Source: Piromyces finnis | Lineage: Eukaryota; Neocallimastigomycota; Neocallimastigomycetes; Neocallimastigales; Neocallimastigaceae | DNA: 64,000 nucleotides | Assembly: GCA_002104945.1 (NCBI GenBank) | Contig: MCFH01000011.1 | Location: 753,501-817,500, forward strand | Direction of reading: 5' to 3' | Shown: positions 42,510-54,101 of the stretch, in pieces | How positions within the stretch are numbered: the first letter of the stretch is position 1 | How the letters are laid out: the number at the start of each line of letters is the position of its first letter | The notes under the pieces: model-generated | Seen by the model: only the letters and a program-made list of their open reading frames with translations | Database searches by the model: none | Told to the model about the DNA's origin: nothing | Translations under genes and position numbers: made by a program

Positions 42510-42864
42510 TGGTCCTCCTGTAAAATATTGTATTAATAGAATAATGTTGTAACAACGCGAGAGACTAAGGTTAACACAATACTAATTAACTATTTTTTGT
42601 ATTAATAGTATATTTTATTAATAATTTGATTATTTAATATTATTAATACAAATTAACCTTAATACTAATTCTAAAGACTAAATTTACATGAATTTTATAA
42701 ATTATTTATATTTACTATTTATAAATATTCTTATTTAATAATTATGAATAAACATTATTCATATTGATTGGTAACTTCAATTATTTAAATAAAAAAGAAG
42801 AAATAGAAATAGACAAATATTATGGATTAAATATAGCGATTGCTATATTTAATTCATAATATAT
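42510..42864. other. AT-rich remnant of a minus-strand element
   Basis: Only the polypurine tract at the left edge is recognisable; the rest is A/T-rich with TATTAATA repeats and no reading frame. Confidence 0.35.
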
Positions 42865-42940
42865 AGAACCCGGAGTCGAACACATGACAAGTAGGTCAGC
42901 ATCCAACAACCTGATGGCGAAGCCAGCTTAGAGAACCCCG
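42865..42940 (-). other. tRNA-like motif with good B box
   Basis: On the minus strand the stretch has GCTGGCTTCGCC, then CAGGT, GTTGGATGCTG, ACCT, and a B-box-like TGTTCGACTCC. It is much less AT-rich than its surroundings. The acceptor arms do not pair, so it is not a working tRNA; the layout resembles the tRNA-like hairpins in the F and Gypsy-2 LTRs. Probably a tRNA-derived part of a repeat. Confidence 0.4.
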
Positions 42941-44585
42941 AAATATATGATACGCTACTCACATAAAAACATAATAAAAACTAACTGAATAAACACGACT
43001 TAACCCATAGTAACTTATAATAAAAATAAACGATAATAACCCTTAAAAATGAATGAATAATAATTTTATGAAAATATAACCCTTTCTTAAATAAATAATA
43101 TTCTCTTTATTATATAATAAATTATGAGTAAAAAAAGACATAATAGTAATAATAATAAAATAAATTATTAAATAATATAAAACGACTTAATCCAATAATG
43201 TAATAAAATAATAAAATAATAATAAATAAATAAAAATGAATAAAAAAACTAAAAATAAAATAGTATACATCAAATTATTAATTCTAGTGTTTTGTCCAAG
43301 TGTTCTTTAGAAATTCTTTTAAATTTATAAATTAATAAATAACTAATTGAGTAATTATTACTAAAATGATAAACTTAAAACCTGGAAATAGAATAATAAT
43401 AACAATTCCAAAGATAAAATACAGAACTCTTTTATGTTTCTGTATAAAATGAGTGTTTATAATAATTGATTAATACTTTTAATATTTTAATTTTGTTAAA
43501 TTTTTATTTTAATTTTATTTTAATTTTAAATTTTAATTATTTTATTCAAGGTATTATACATTTAATGATAGTCAATGATAATTTATAATAATTTTTCTAA
43601 ATTTAAACATTTTGAAGTAATAAGAAAATCAAATAAGTAATATTCTATAATATTTTATAATACTAAGACATAATTTTAATTTATTCTTTTAATTTTAATA
43701 AATAATAACAATAGCAATAATAATATTTAATAGTTAAAAATAATAATACCAAATGAAAATGTATAAAAGGAAGATAAAATTCTTCTTTATAAAAAGGGGA
43801 CAATAAATAGAGAATAAAAAGACAATAAACAGATAATAAATAAATTATAAAATATAATAAAGATTTAATTTAAAACATAATAAGAGTTTATTTTCGAGTT
43901 TTGAGTGATTTATTTGTTAATTATAAAACATATTTTTATTTTATTTTAAATTTATTGTTTCATCATAATAATATAGAATTTACTATTTATTAAAAACATT
44001 ATATTATTCAAAAATATATCGGTCAACGCATCATATAATGATACAATAGAGAATATTATCTTAATTCTATATTTTACTATAGAAAGTGATAATATTTTAT
44101 CTAAAAAAAATAAGTAAGTGAAATAAATGATTTTTATACTTGTTCATTTGCAAGTATTAGTTAATTTTTAAAAATATAAAGTTTATTATATTTAATTATA
44201 AAATTATAATATTATTTAATAACTCTCGTATTATTAAATAATTAAGCATTAATACATCTTGTATGTATCATAGAAGTTATATAAAAAAATATTGTTTTAT
44301 TAAAATAAATATTTAATTTTTCTCTCTTGGATAATTAGTAACCATTTATTAAATTTAATATAATATATATAATTTTGACGGATTATTAGGAACATCTTTT
44401 AAAAAGAACATTTTCTATTACTAGTTATACAAAATTATTATTTTAAAGTATAATTATAAACAAATATAAACTATTTAATTTAAAAATAAATAAACAATTA
44501 AATAAACAAAAGTTTACATTTATAATTTTTAATTTAATAATTTTATACATGTTAAATATTTTAATTTTTATCTGTATTTTAATTA

Positions 44586-44620
<35 letters not shown>

Positions 44621-44689
44621 TTATAATTTATAAATTTAATTATTTATCAATAATTTCTTGGAAAAGGTACAAAACCTTTATACGTTACA
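42941..44689. other. AT-rich DNA including the 3' LTR of Gypsy-3
   Basis: The right end CGTTACA (44683-44689) is the start (TGTAACG on minus) of the Gypsy-3 3' LTR. The LTR's far end cannot be placed; TATA-like TATAAAAGG at 43765 is on the plus strand and may belong to another repeat. A (TTA)n microsatellite lies at about 44584-44618. No gene seen. Confidence 0.45.
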
Positions 44690-45488
44690 ATGCCCTCCTT
44701 CTAATGTCGGATTCCAGACGACATTGAATGCGGTTTGTCTGGAAACTTTTTGTGGAAAGCTTTCAGTAATTCGGGGGCATGTATATCTTCTGCATTTTCC
44801 CATGAACGATCTTCAGCAGGATATCCTTTCCAATCAACAAGATACTGAAGTGCTCCGTTGTTAATTCTAGAATCCAATATTTCGTTTACTTCATACTCTA
44901 GTTCATCGTTAACTAAAATGGGAGGCGGCTTCTGAATGTCTCGGTTTTCAAAGGTATTCTCAATATAGGGCTCGAGATTAGATATATGGAAAATGGGGTG
45001 TCTTCGGTCTCGTTTGGATAATTTTAACTTGAAATTTTGATTTTCCAAGCATTCAATAATTTCATATGGTCCCGATTTCCTAGGATCTAATTTCTTCACA
45101 TTTGTTTTTCCTTTGGGATAGAGCAACCATACTTTGTCGCCTACATTTAAACTGGGAGGCTCTTGTTTTTTCTTATCAGCATATTCTTTAAACTTTTCTT
45201 GGGCTTCTTTCATATTTTCCTTTAGTTTGTCAAGTGTCGTACCAATGTCACATACAACCTTTTCCGTTTCAGGAACTAAGGACGTTATTGGAAGATCAAT
45301 TAAGAATTCTAGATCATATTTTAAGTTGGCCTTGAAAGGTGACATTTTAATGGATTCCTGAATAGCATTGTTATAGGCAAATTCTGCGAGTGAAATATAC
45401 GAACTCCAGTCAGAATGTTTACTGTTAGTGAAACACCTGAGATACTGTTCAATTATACTATTAAGCCTTTCCGTTTGCCCATCAATCT
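44690..45488 (-). pseudogene. Gypsy-3: end of integrase and chromodomain, PPT hairpin
   Basis: From 45488 leftward on the minus strand: the integrase core end (DGQTER...EQYLRCFTN, LAEFAYNNA), the C-terminal GPYEI segment, and a chromodomain (YEVNEILDSR, YLVDWKGYP, RSWENAEDI). The frame is open to its stop near 44701. The hairpin at 44703-44725 (AATGTCG and CGACATT around the loop) and a purine tract (AGAAGGAGGG on minus) then lead into the LTR at 44689. The left flank at 45484-45488 (AATCT) is duplicated beyond the A-family LTR. Confidence 0.9.
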
Positions 45489-46212
45489 TGTAAAGATATA
45501 AAGTATATCTTTAAATTATTTAATAATTAATTAATAATTATTGAATAATAATTTTGATATTTTAATGAAAAAATTGTTTATAAAATTTATTGTATAAATT
45601 TTATGGTATAATTAAATAAAGATTAATTTTAAAATATCAAAGTTACAAATGAAATTTGGATAAACATTTAAATTAATGGATAATTAAATTTAAATATTTT
45701 AAATATTCAAATTAAATCTTAAAAAGTTTTTATTTAATTAAAATTAGTTTAATAACTTTAGCGTAGTTTGAAATTAGCATTTTTAATTATAAATATATAA
45801 TAAATAGTATTGTTAATATTTAATTAATATATAGGTAATACATGGACTGTACTCAATTTGCAGTTTACTCAAATTGAATCAAAAGTGTATTTAATTAGTT
45901 TTAGTTTAGTTTTATTATTTTATTATTTAATTAAATTAGTATTAAATTAGTTTTGTTTATTTTATATTGAATATATGTATAATTAAATAGAATAGTATAT
46001 TAAAATATAATTTACGAAAAATATAAATGCATGTAAAATTTCTTGATTAAAACGATGTAATTGTTATTGACTATTATTTAGTTAATAACTAAATAAAATT
46101 AATAAAAGAGATATTTTTAAATAGATTTTGTTTTTTCTTGTTTCTTTTTATTTATTTCGTGTTTTATGTTTTATTGTAAAATTTTATAATCTGTTTTTTA
46201 TAAACTTTTACA
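45489..46212 (+). repeat. Solo LTR family A in Gypsy-3, TSD AATCT
   Basis: 724 bp, TGTAAAGATATA to AACTTTTACA, with AATCT at 45484-45488 and 46213-46217. Close to the Gypsy-1 LTRs. It splits the integrase core just before the catalytic Glu region. Confidence 0.92.
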
Positions 46213-46509
46213 AATCTGTTGGTGATGAGCAGTTGAAAGTTTGGATTCACAGTGCAGAAGCTTACAAAAATGTTGGAAGAATTTGGAATTGAATTGTCTA
46301 CCGCGATCTGATATAATTTCCTTTTGAATACCATGTAGTCTGAATACATTATCCAAGATAAGTTGTGCAGTTTTTTCAGCTGAGGGAAGCTTTCTAAGTG
46401 GAATGAAATGACCCATCTTCGATAATCTATCCACCACTGTTAGGATAGTAGAATAATTGTTCGATTTTGGTAGATCTGTAATGAAATCAAGAGATATTGA
46501 AGACCATTG
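46213..46509 (-). pseudogene. Gypsy-3: integrase core
   Basis: On the minus strand: DFITDLPKSN, VVDRLSKMGHFIPL, FRLHGIQKEIISDRG, QFNSKFF, then AHHQQ at the A-family LTR. It contains the first two Asp of the DDE triad; the Glu lies beyond the LTR at 45480. Bounded on the other side by a B-family LTR. Confidence 0.9.
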
Positions 46510-47299
46510 TGTAAAGATATAATATATATCTTTAGATTATTTAATAATGAATTATTAATTATTAAATAATAAATTAATATTTAGTAAAACTGATTATAAA
46601 ATTTTTGAATAAATTTTATGGAATAATTTAATAATAAATTATTTTATAATAATTCCGTTAAATTTAAATTAAGATAAATATTTAAATTTAAGGAATAAAA
46701 GAATTTTAATTAAATTTAAATATTTCAAATATTTTAAATAATTAAAATATTTTTTTAAATACTTTTTATTTAATTTTAGAATAGATTATACTTTTTTATT
46801 TAAATTTAGAATAGTTTAATAATTTTAACTTAGTTTTAAAAATAGATTTATTTATATTTCAATAGGAAATATATTAAGAATAGTATTGATAATATTAAAT
46901 TAATTTATAGAAAATACATGGGCTTTATTCAATTTTGAGTTTACTCAAATTGAATTAAAAGTATAATGAATTAGTTTTAGTTTAGTTTTGTTATTTTATT
47001 ATTTAATTAGATCAGTGTTGTTTATTTTATATTAAATATATGTTTATTTAAATAGAATAATATATTAGAATATAATTATGAAAAAATATAAATACATGTA
47101 ATTTTTGTTTATTAAATCGATGTAATTGTTATTTTCAATTTTTTAATTATTAACTATTATATAGTTAATAATATTTTTTAAGAGTTTAAATAAAAATGTT
47201 TTTTTAAATAAAAATTTAATGTTTTATTTTTTATTTTTGTGTTAATAAAAATTGTTTTGTTTTAAGTATAAAATCTGTTTTAAATTTTATACTTTTACA
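46510..47299 (+). repeat. Solo LTR family B in Gypsy-3, TSD CATTG
   Basis: 790 bp uninterrupted copy, TGTAAAGATATAATAT to ATACTTTTACA, flanked by CATTG at 46505-46509 and 47300-47304. It is the best reference copy of family B in the window and confirms the reconstruction of the nested copy at 26219-39175. Confidence 0.93.
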
Positions 47300-47678
47300 C
47301 ATTGTTTTTCGGGTATTGAAAGTGGTTGAAGAAATCCATATGGTTTATGATTGCTGTTTTTGTTTCTATTACACGTATCACATGAATTTACAAATCTGCA
47401 TACATCCCTCAAGCTCTTCCACCAAAAGTTTCTACTAATAAGTTCGAGAGTTTTCTTAATACCAAAATGTCCGGAAGAAGGGGAATTATGATGGAATTGA
47501 AGAATTTCAACACGAAAGACTTCGGAAATGTAAATCTTAGAGTTGTAAAGAAGAATACCATCCTTGACAGTAAAAGGAGAATTTGGAAGATTAAGTCTTC
47601 TGGAGTTGTTTGTAGAATTGAAGTAAGGATCTGAAGGTAGGGCTGAACGAATCTTTTCTAATAGAGAGCTATCACTTA
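47300..47678 (-). pseudogene. Gypsy-3: integrase zinc-binding (HHCC) domain
   Basis: Minus strand: SSLLEKIRSAL, then FHHNSPSSGHFGIKKT, FWWKSLRDVCRFVNSCDTCNRNK and HKPYGFLQPL, the HHCC domain. Cut at 47678 by an H-family LTR and at 47300 by the B-family LTR. The reported upstream residues (MCVFIIIIF) come from the LTR. Confidence 0.9.
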
Positions 47679-48038
47679 TGTAACGAAATATTATAATAAT
47701 AAACACACACACTCTAATGTAATCAAATATATATTTTTAATAATGTTTATTTATTAAATTTATTATTATAATACGACTAACTCGCTAGGTCAGTGTATTA
47801 TCAAACTAAAGACGAAACAAAAAAAACTAATTTTTATTAATTATTAATAAAAACACTAAAGAACTATTTTATCTTTCTTATTCTCTCTTTTATCCATGAA
47901 AAATATTTTTTTAATACAATTTGATAAGTGAACTAATTACTTAATGATTGGTTATAAAAATATAATTATGAAATTTTCATTAATCTAACCTTAATGATTT
48001 TCTAGTCTAACCCTTATCATTAGATATACCTCATTACA
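47679..48038 (-). repeat. Solo LTR family H in Gypsy-3, TSD ACTTA
   Basis: 360 bp reverse copy of 1958-2326, flanked by ACTTA at 47674-47678 and 48039-48043. Confidence 0.92.
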
Positions 48039-48489
48039 ACTTAGAGAAATAACGGAGGAAATGCTAGTGAAATTAGAAGTGTTAAGAATTGAATCTAAAT
48101 TAGAAACTTTTTGTTCATAATCAGGTCTACGAGACAAGCAATCAGCTCTATTCTTCGAACCAAGTTTGTATTTAATAACAAAATCAAAACGTGAGAATAG
48201 TCCATAATGAAAGGAACATTTTTCTTTAATAATCGAGTCAAGGGCGCAGCGATTTTTGAAAAATTTTTTATAAAGCTCCTGTAGTAATTACAGAGACCCA
48301 TGAATTGTTGATACTGGAATACTATATTTCTCAATAAAAAATTTGAAGATAGTGTTTTCAATAGCACCTGAATCAACCAAAATTGAGATATCGCATGGGT
48401 TGTTATTAATCATGAGGGTGAACGGGAAAATAAGGTATTTATCTAAGGAAATGAATGGATTATAAGATTTTGGATGGTGTGTATTATTG
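48039..48489 (-). pseudogene. Gypsy-3: protease, RT connection and RNase H end, with deletions
   Basis: Minus strand: protease ILVDSGA (about 48370-48395) is followed within 60 codons by the RT/connection segment [19 protein letters not shown], and then by [14 protein letters not shown]-type RNase H end sequence in another frame. The whole RT palm is missing, so at least two internal deletions occurred. Confidence 0.82.
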
Positions 48490-49213
48490 TGTAAAAGTTT
48501 ATAAAAAACAGATTATAAAATTTTACAATAAAACATAAAACACGAAATAAATAAAAAGAAACAAGAAAAAACAAAATCTATTTAAAAATATCTCTTTTAT
48601 TAATTTTATTTAGTTATTAACTAAATAATAGTCAATAACAATTACATCGTTTTAATTAAGAAATTTTACATGCATTTATATTTTTCGTAAATTATATTTT
48701 AATATACTATTCTATTTAATTATACATATATTCAATATAAAATAAACAAAACTAATTTAATACTAATTTAATTAAATAATAAAATAATAAAACTAAACTA
48801 AAACTAATTAAATACACTTTTGATTCAATTTGAGTAAACTGCAAATTGAATACAGTCCATGTATTACCTATATATTAATTAAATATTAACAATACTATTT
48901 ATTATATATTTATAATTAAAAATGCTAATTTCAAACTACGCTAAAGTTATTAAACTAATTTTAATTAAATAAAAACTTTTTAAGATTTAATTTGAATATT
49001 TAAAATATTTAAATTTAATTATCCATTAATTTAAATGTTTATCCAAATTTCATTTGTAACTTTGATATTTTAAAATTAATCTTTATTTAATTATACCATA
49101 AAATTTATACAATAAATTTTATAAACAATTTTTTCATTAAAATATCAAAATTATTATTCAATAATTATTAATTAATTATTAAATAATTTAAAGATATACT
49201 TTATATCTTTACA
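48490..49213 (-). repeat. Solo LTR family A (reverse) in Gypsy-3, TSD TATTG
   Basis: 724 bp from TGTAAAAGTTTAT to TATATCTTTACA with TATTG at 48485-48489 and 49214-49218. It is almost the reverse complement of 45489-46212, giving a 2.3-kb-spaced inverted repeat of solo LTRs in one element. Confidence 0.92.
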
Positions 49214-49738
49214 TATTGGTGGAAGGCTTAGCTTCAAAAGGGTTTGTACTAGAGTAAGATTTAGGCTCAGAATCTACTCTAGAAGTTAGTTTTTTGGAAC
49301 TTTAGGACAGGAAGTGACCAAATGATCCTTGACACCACAATACATACACAGACCTTGATCACGGCGTTTTTGTTTTTCTTCAGCAGATAAAGGATCACGT
49401 CTTTTAACATCAGATTGAGTGGAACGGGTAAAAGGATTTTGATCCTCATATCTCATCTTTCACACAAATGGATTATAAAAAGAAGCATCATAGTAATTTC
49501 TGGAAATATTATGTTTCTTAAGAAGGCTTGAGTCGATTATCATAGCTCTATGAAACGCAGCAAGAAGGGTTGGTATGTCCTCACCACTCATTAATAACTC
49601 GGCTTTGACTTCGTCATGCAATCCATCGATAAATTTTGAGACGAGGGCCGGTTGATTCCATCCAAGATGAATTGAGGCTTGTTCAAAATCTTTGATGTAT
49701 TGAGATACTTCGCCTATACGTTCTTGCTTCAATGCCAT
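49214..49738 (-). pseudogene. Gypsy-3: gag fragment
   Basis: Minus strand from 49738: IGEVSQYIKDFEQAS, WNQPALVSKFIDGL, as in Gag of Gypsy-1 and -2. One in-frame TGA (about 49460) is followed by SADEKQKRRDQGL and a CCHC knuckle CMYCGVKDHLVTSC. The Gag N-terminus is missing at 49738. Confidence 0.88.
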
Positions 49739-49916
49739 TGTAATGAATTAGAAAGGATTTATAATAGTATATCGGTAATGCTCTTACCATTAAACATGAA
49801 TGTCCCAAAGTCTTAGATACTAACCACTTAGACACTTTAGTTATTTCTAGTACTCTTTTTTAATAATTCCACTATATATTGTTATATAATAGAATTATTA
49901 GCTACAACTTATTAAT
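49739..49916. repeat. F-type and G-type LTR fragments
   Basis: 49789-49857 matches the tRNA-like part of family F on the minus strand (AAAGTCTTAGATACTAACC, TTATTTCTAGTACTC). 49858-49916 resembles the start of family G (TAATAATTCC, TATAATAGAATTATTAGC). Both are cut short. Confidence 0.55.
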
Positions 49917-50633
49917 TGTAAAGATATAAGATATATCTTTAAATTATTTAATAATTAATTAATAATTATTAAATAAAAATTTTGATATTTTAATGGAAAT
50001 TATTTATAAAATTTATTCAATAAATTTTTTGAAATAATTAAATAATAATTAATTTTAAAATATCAAGGTTAAGAAATGAAATTTGGATAAATATTTAAAT
50101 TAATGGATAATTAAATTTAAATATTTTAAATATTCAAATTAAATCTTAAAAGGTTTTTATTTAATTAAAAATTAGTTTAATAACTTTAGTGTAGTTTTAA
50201 AATAATTTTTTTTAATAAGAAATATATTATAAATAGTATTATTAATATTAAAATAATATATAAATAATACATGGACTGTACTCAATTTGCAGTTTAATTA
50301 AATTGAATCAAAAGTGTATTTAATTTGTTTTAGTTTAGTTTTATTATTTTATTATTTATTTAAATTTATATTAAATTAGTTTTGTTTATTTTATATTAAA
50401 TATATGTATAATTGAATGAAAAATATATATAACGAATGTAAATGAAAAAACATATAAATACATGTAATTTTTTCCAAATTTTAAATAAACGTAGTTGTTA
50501 TTGACTATTATAGCTAATAACCTTTAAAAAGAAATATTAATTGAAATTTTTATTAATTTTAGTGTTTAATTTTTTTATATTTTTTGTGTTTTATTGTAAA
50601 AATAATAATCTGTTTTAAAATTATTATTTTACA
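49917..50633 (+). repeat. Diverged LTR of family A
   Basis: 717 bp, TGTAAAGATATAAG to TTATTTTACA, about the same layout as Gypsy-1 LTRs but with many substitutions: ATACATGGACTG, a weakened hairpin, TATAAATACATG and a degenerate GTAGTTGTTATT self-primer. Flanks TTAAT and TTTAA match only with a one-base shift. An older insertion. Confidence 0.75.
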
Positions 50634-51862
50634 TTTAATATATTATTCTATTTAATTTTAAGGCTAGAATTATATGGATTATACATTTGCATTATTCTTT
50701 TACATTACATGCTCTTACATTTGTTATATATTTACATTACATTCTTAAATATTATAGAAATAATATAATAATAAAAATATAAAATTTACTAATATAATAA
50801 TATGTTCAAGTCCTATTATTTTTTATATCATAAAATGAAATAAAATAAATAAAAAATAACTATCTCCAAAACACGTAGATATTATGTTTACAACATTTTT
50901 AATACAAGTTTACATTTTTATAAGATACTCATGTGTGTTCATAAATATATGATATAGATAAATAAAATTATGTGTCCATAAATGAAGTTATTAATAAAAA
51001 CATATATTATTTAAAGTTATATTCTTTCTACATAAAATTAATCCTTATTATATTAATACACACATGATATTATGTAAATAAATATTTCTATGTATAATTA
51101 GCATTATTTATGATAATAACATTATTTTATGTAAACCATAGGTTTAATGTGAACTATATTAATATATGTATACACATGACATTCAAACATATAAGTTTCA
51201 TCTATTTTATTTTCATTTAATAACAACAATAAATACATAAATACAATAAATACATAAATACAATAAATATATATATATGTATTTCCAAGTTATCTATTGA
51301 TGCTCAGATAAAATTCATTTTTATCTAAATTAATTATTTCAAATGTTACACAAATTTCTTTAATAATTTTCAAAAACATAAAATTATTATTAATATTAAC
51401 TTTATTTATTATAAAAAATTTTATGTTTTTGATAATTATTCATTAAGGTTAATATTATTGAGGGTAAAGAAAAAAAAGAATTAAGTTAACCACAGCAACA
51501 ATAATTAAACCATTATTAAAACTTTAACTTGGAAATGATTAAAAAAAAAAAAAAAAAAGAATTTAATAAAAGTTTACTTTTTAAAATATTTTAATTTAAT
51601 TTAATAATTATTATTGTTAAAACTTTTTTAATTATGAAATTAAATAAAATGTAATTTTTTTTTTTCTTTATTTTAAAACTATGTTTTAAATTATATTTAA
51701 TTATAATTTTATTTTTATAATTAGTTTGATATAATTAATTAAACGCTAATATTTAATAATATATAATAAAATAATAAAAAGCTGATCAAAGGGAATAAAA
51801 AAAGTATAAATAAAGCACTTTTTGATTTTTTATTAATTTTTAAAAAAAAAATTATAAAAAAA
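50634..51862. other. Intergenic region upstream of the LRR/transglutaminase-like gene
   Basis: No ORF. A short tandem ACATAAATACAATAAAT array occupies about 51229-51268. A TATA box TATAAATAAAG lies at 51805, 58 bases before the ATG at 51863, preceded by a purine-rich GGGAATAAAAAAAG. Confidence 0.5.
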
Positions 51863-52879
51863 ATGAAGTGTATTTCAAATTTCATTATTTTAGCACTTGT
51901 TAGTGTTACTACCGTTTTCTGTGCTCCAACTAAAGTAGCAAGTATTATAAGTGATCGTTTAACTTACAACCTTTACAATAATGGTAAGGCTTCTCTTGTA
52001 AAAGCACCATATGGTAGTTTAACCGAAATTACCATTCCAGGTTCTGTTAGTTTCAACGGTAAAAGATACCTTGTAAATGAAATTGTTGCTAATGCATTTT
52101 TAGACAAAGAAGTCAATAAGATTACCATTGATAGCAGTAATACTGGTATTCGTATTAACGAAAACGCTTTCTACGGTATTAGAAATTTAAAGGAATTTAA
52201 TATTAACAGCAAATATGTAGAACCAGAAATTGGTGCTTTCTATAATGCTGGTAACAATATCTATTTTAAAGGTTCTGGTATTCCATCAGCTGTTAATAGA
52301 TACAGTGAAAAATTACTTAATAAATGGGATTTACCAGTTGGTAAGAATTACAAGTATGTTGACGATTGGGACAGAATGAAGGAAATCTTTACTCTTGCTA
52401 AAAGAATTCAAGAAACCTATAATATTTATGATAAGGTTGCTGATGCTAATAGTACTACCGCTGCTATATTTATTGGTGCTGGTAGCAGTGTTGGTTTATC
52501 TAGAGTCTTCCGTACCATTGCTCTTGTTATGGGTATTCCAGAAAATGAATTCCTTACCGGTTATGACAACATCCATGTAAGTTGGAATTATGTTAAGGTT
52601 GATATTAACAAGGGTAAGAAATGGTACGTTTTTGATATCCAAGATAAAATTGGTAAAAACACTCTTTGGAACTTAAGTGCCTTTAAGGAAGAAACCAAAT
52701 TAGTTGCAACTCTTAAAAAATTTTATGGTAGTGGTTACACTATTAATCCAAATGATTTTGTTATTCTTAACAGACGTTATGTTTATCAAAATGAATCAAG
52801 TAACGGACTTAAGGAATCTGAAAACTTCAACGATTGGTTAAAGAGAACCAACGGTGGTGAACGTACTTTAAGTAACTAA
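51863..52879 (+). CDS. Secreted LRR_5 (BspA-like)/transglutaminase-like protein, catalytic Cys absent
   Basis: 338 aa, single exon. Residues 1-20 (MKCISNFII...FCA) are a signal peptide. Residues 50-145 contain BspA-type repeats (LTEITIPGSVSFNG, IVANAFLDKEVNKITID, INENAFYGIRNLKEFNI), which form short beta/LRR solenoids. Residues 165-300 look like a transglutaminase-core fold: helix with GLSRVFRTIALVMGIPENEFLTGY, then HVSWNYVKVDINKGKKWYVFDIQD, supplying the His (H238) and Asp (D258). The position where the nucleophile Cys is expected reads GAGSSVG (S208/S209), so the protein is probably a non-catalytic binding or surface protein. The domain call is from motif pattern only. A TATA box is at 51805. 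Flanks are AT-rich and it has no linked partner gene. Confidence 0.8.
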   Translation: MKCISNFIILALVSVTTVFCAPTKVASIISDRLTYNLYNNGKASLVKAPYGSLTEITIPGSVSFNGKRYLVNEIVANAFLDKEVNKITIDSSNTGIRINENAFYGIRNLKEFNINSKYVEPEIGAFYNAGNNIYFKGSGIPSAVNRYSEKLLNKWDLPVGKNYKYVDDWDRMKEIFTLAKRIQETYNIYDKVADANSTTAAIFIGAGSSVGLSRVFRTIALVMGIPENEFLTGYDNIHVSWNYVKVDINKGKKWYVFDIQDKIGKNTLWNLSAFKEETKLVATLKKFYGSGYTINPNDFVILNRRYVYQNESSNGLKESENFNDWLKRTNGGERTLSN

Positions 52880-53854
52880 GTTTAATTAATTTTAATATTA
52901 AATTAATTATAAAAGGTTTATTTTATTTAAAAAAGAATAGATATATTTTTCTATTAAATAAAAATATAACCTCACAACTTATCATAATAAAATATACTTT
53001 TTTTTTTTTTTTTAGAAAAAATGAAATAAAAAGTAAAATAAAAAAATTAGCATAACTAATAATATTATTATAAAAATTAAATAATTAATCCCAAAATAAT
53101 TATAAATAATTATATATTAATCCATCATAAATATATATTATCATATAATCATATAATCTATTATTTAATAAAAATATATTTAACAAAAAAACTTTTTTTT
53201 TTATGTGTGTATAATGAGTATCTACAAATTAGAATACTAGATCATTTATCACTTTTATTATTTATATTTTATTTCTGTAGAAGGTTTTGAATAGGTAACG
53301 TGAAATTTTTAGTATTAAAAAATAAGTAATATACTGTATAACACACACCTTTTATCTGGAGCAACTTTCAAAGAATTGAAATGCCACAAAATGCAAAAAA
53401 AAAATATATATATAAATAATATTTATTTCAATAATATTTAAAGTTTTGTAACTCATTTTGTGTTTTATCAATAATATATATATATATATTATAATACCTG
53501 TAACAACAACAACAATAACAACATAGTTAATTGAATGAATAAAAATAAAAGCTATATAATTAAAGCTTTTTTTGTTTAATAATGTACCATTATTACATAC
53601 TACAGGTATTATAAATTACAACAAAAGAATAATTACCCACTCATTAATAATATTATTATAAAAAAAATTAATATAATATCAAACAAAATAAAAACTTTAT
53701 TAAATTTGTTGTTGAATTTTTGAAACTATACATAAAATGAAGCAACACTTTAATTTTGTGTAAATTAATTAATAGAAAAAGAAAATAATGAAATGTCTGA
53801 TAATAGCAATAATAAATAATAAATAATAATAATTAGAATATTAATAATAATTAG

Positions 53855-53905
<51 letters not shown>

Positions 53906-53946
53906 TAGAATATTAAATAATAATAATAATAATAATTAGAATATTA

Positions 53947-54036
<90 letters not shown>

Positions 54037-54065
54037 CTATAATAATAATAATAATAATAATAATC

Positions 54066-54101
<36 letters not shown>

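Noticed and set aside
42865-42940. Functional tRNA gene on the minus strand
   Set aside because: B box is good but the acceptor and T stems do not pair; kept only as a tRNA-like motif.
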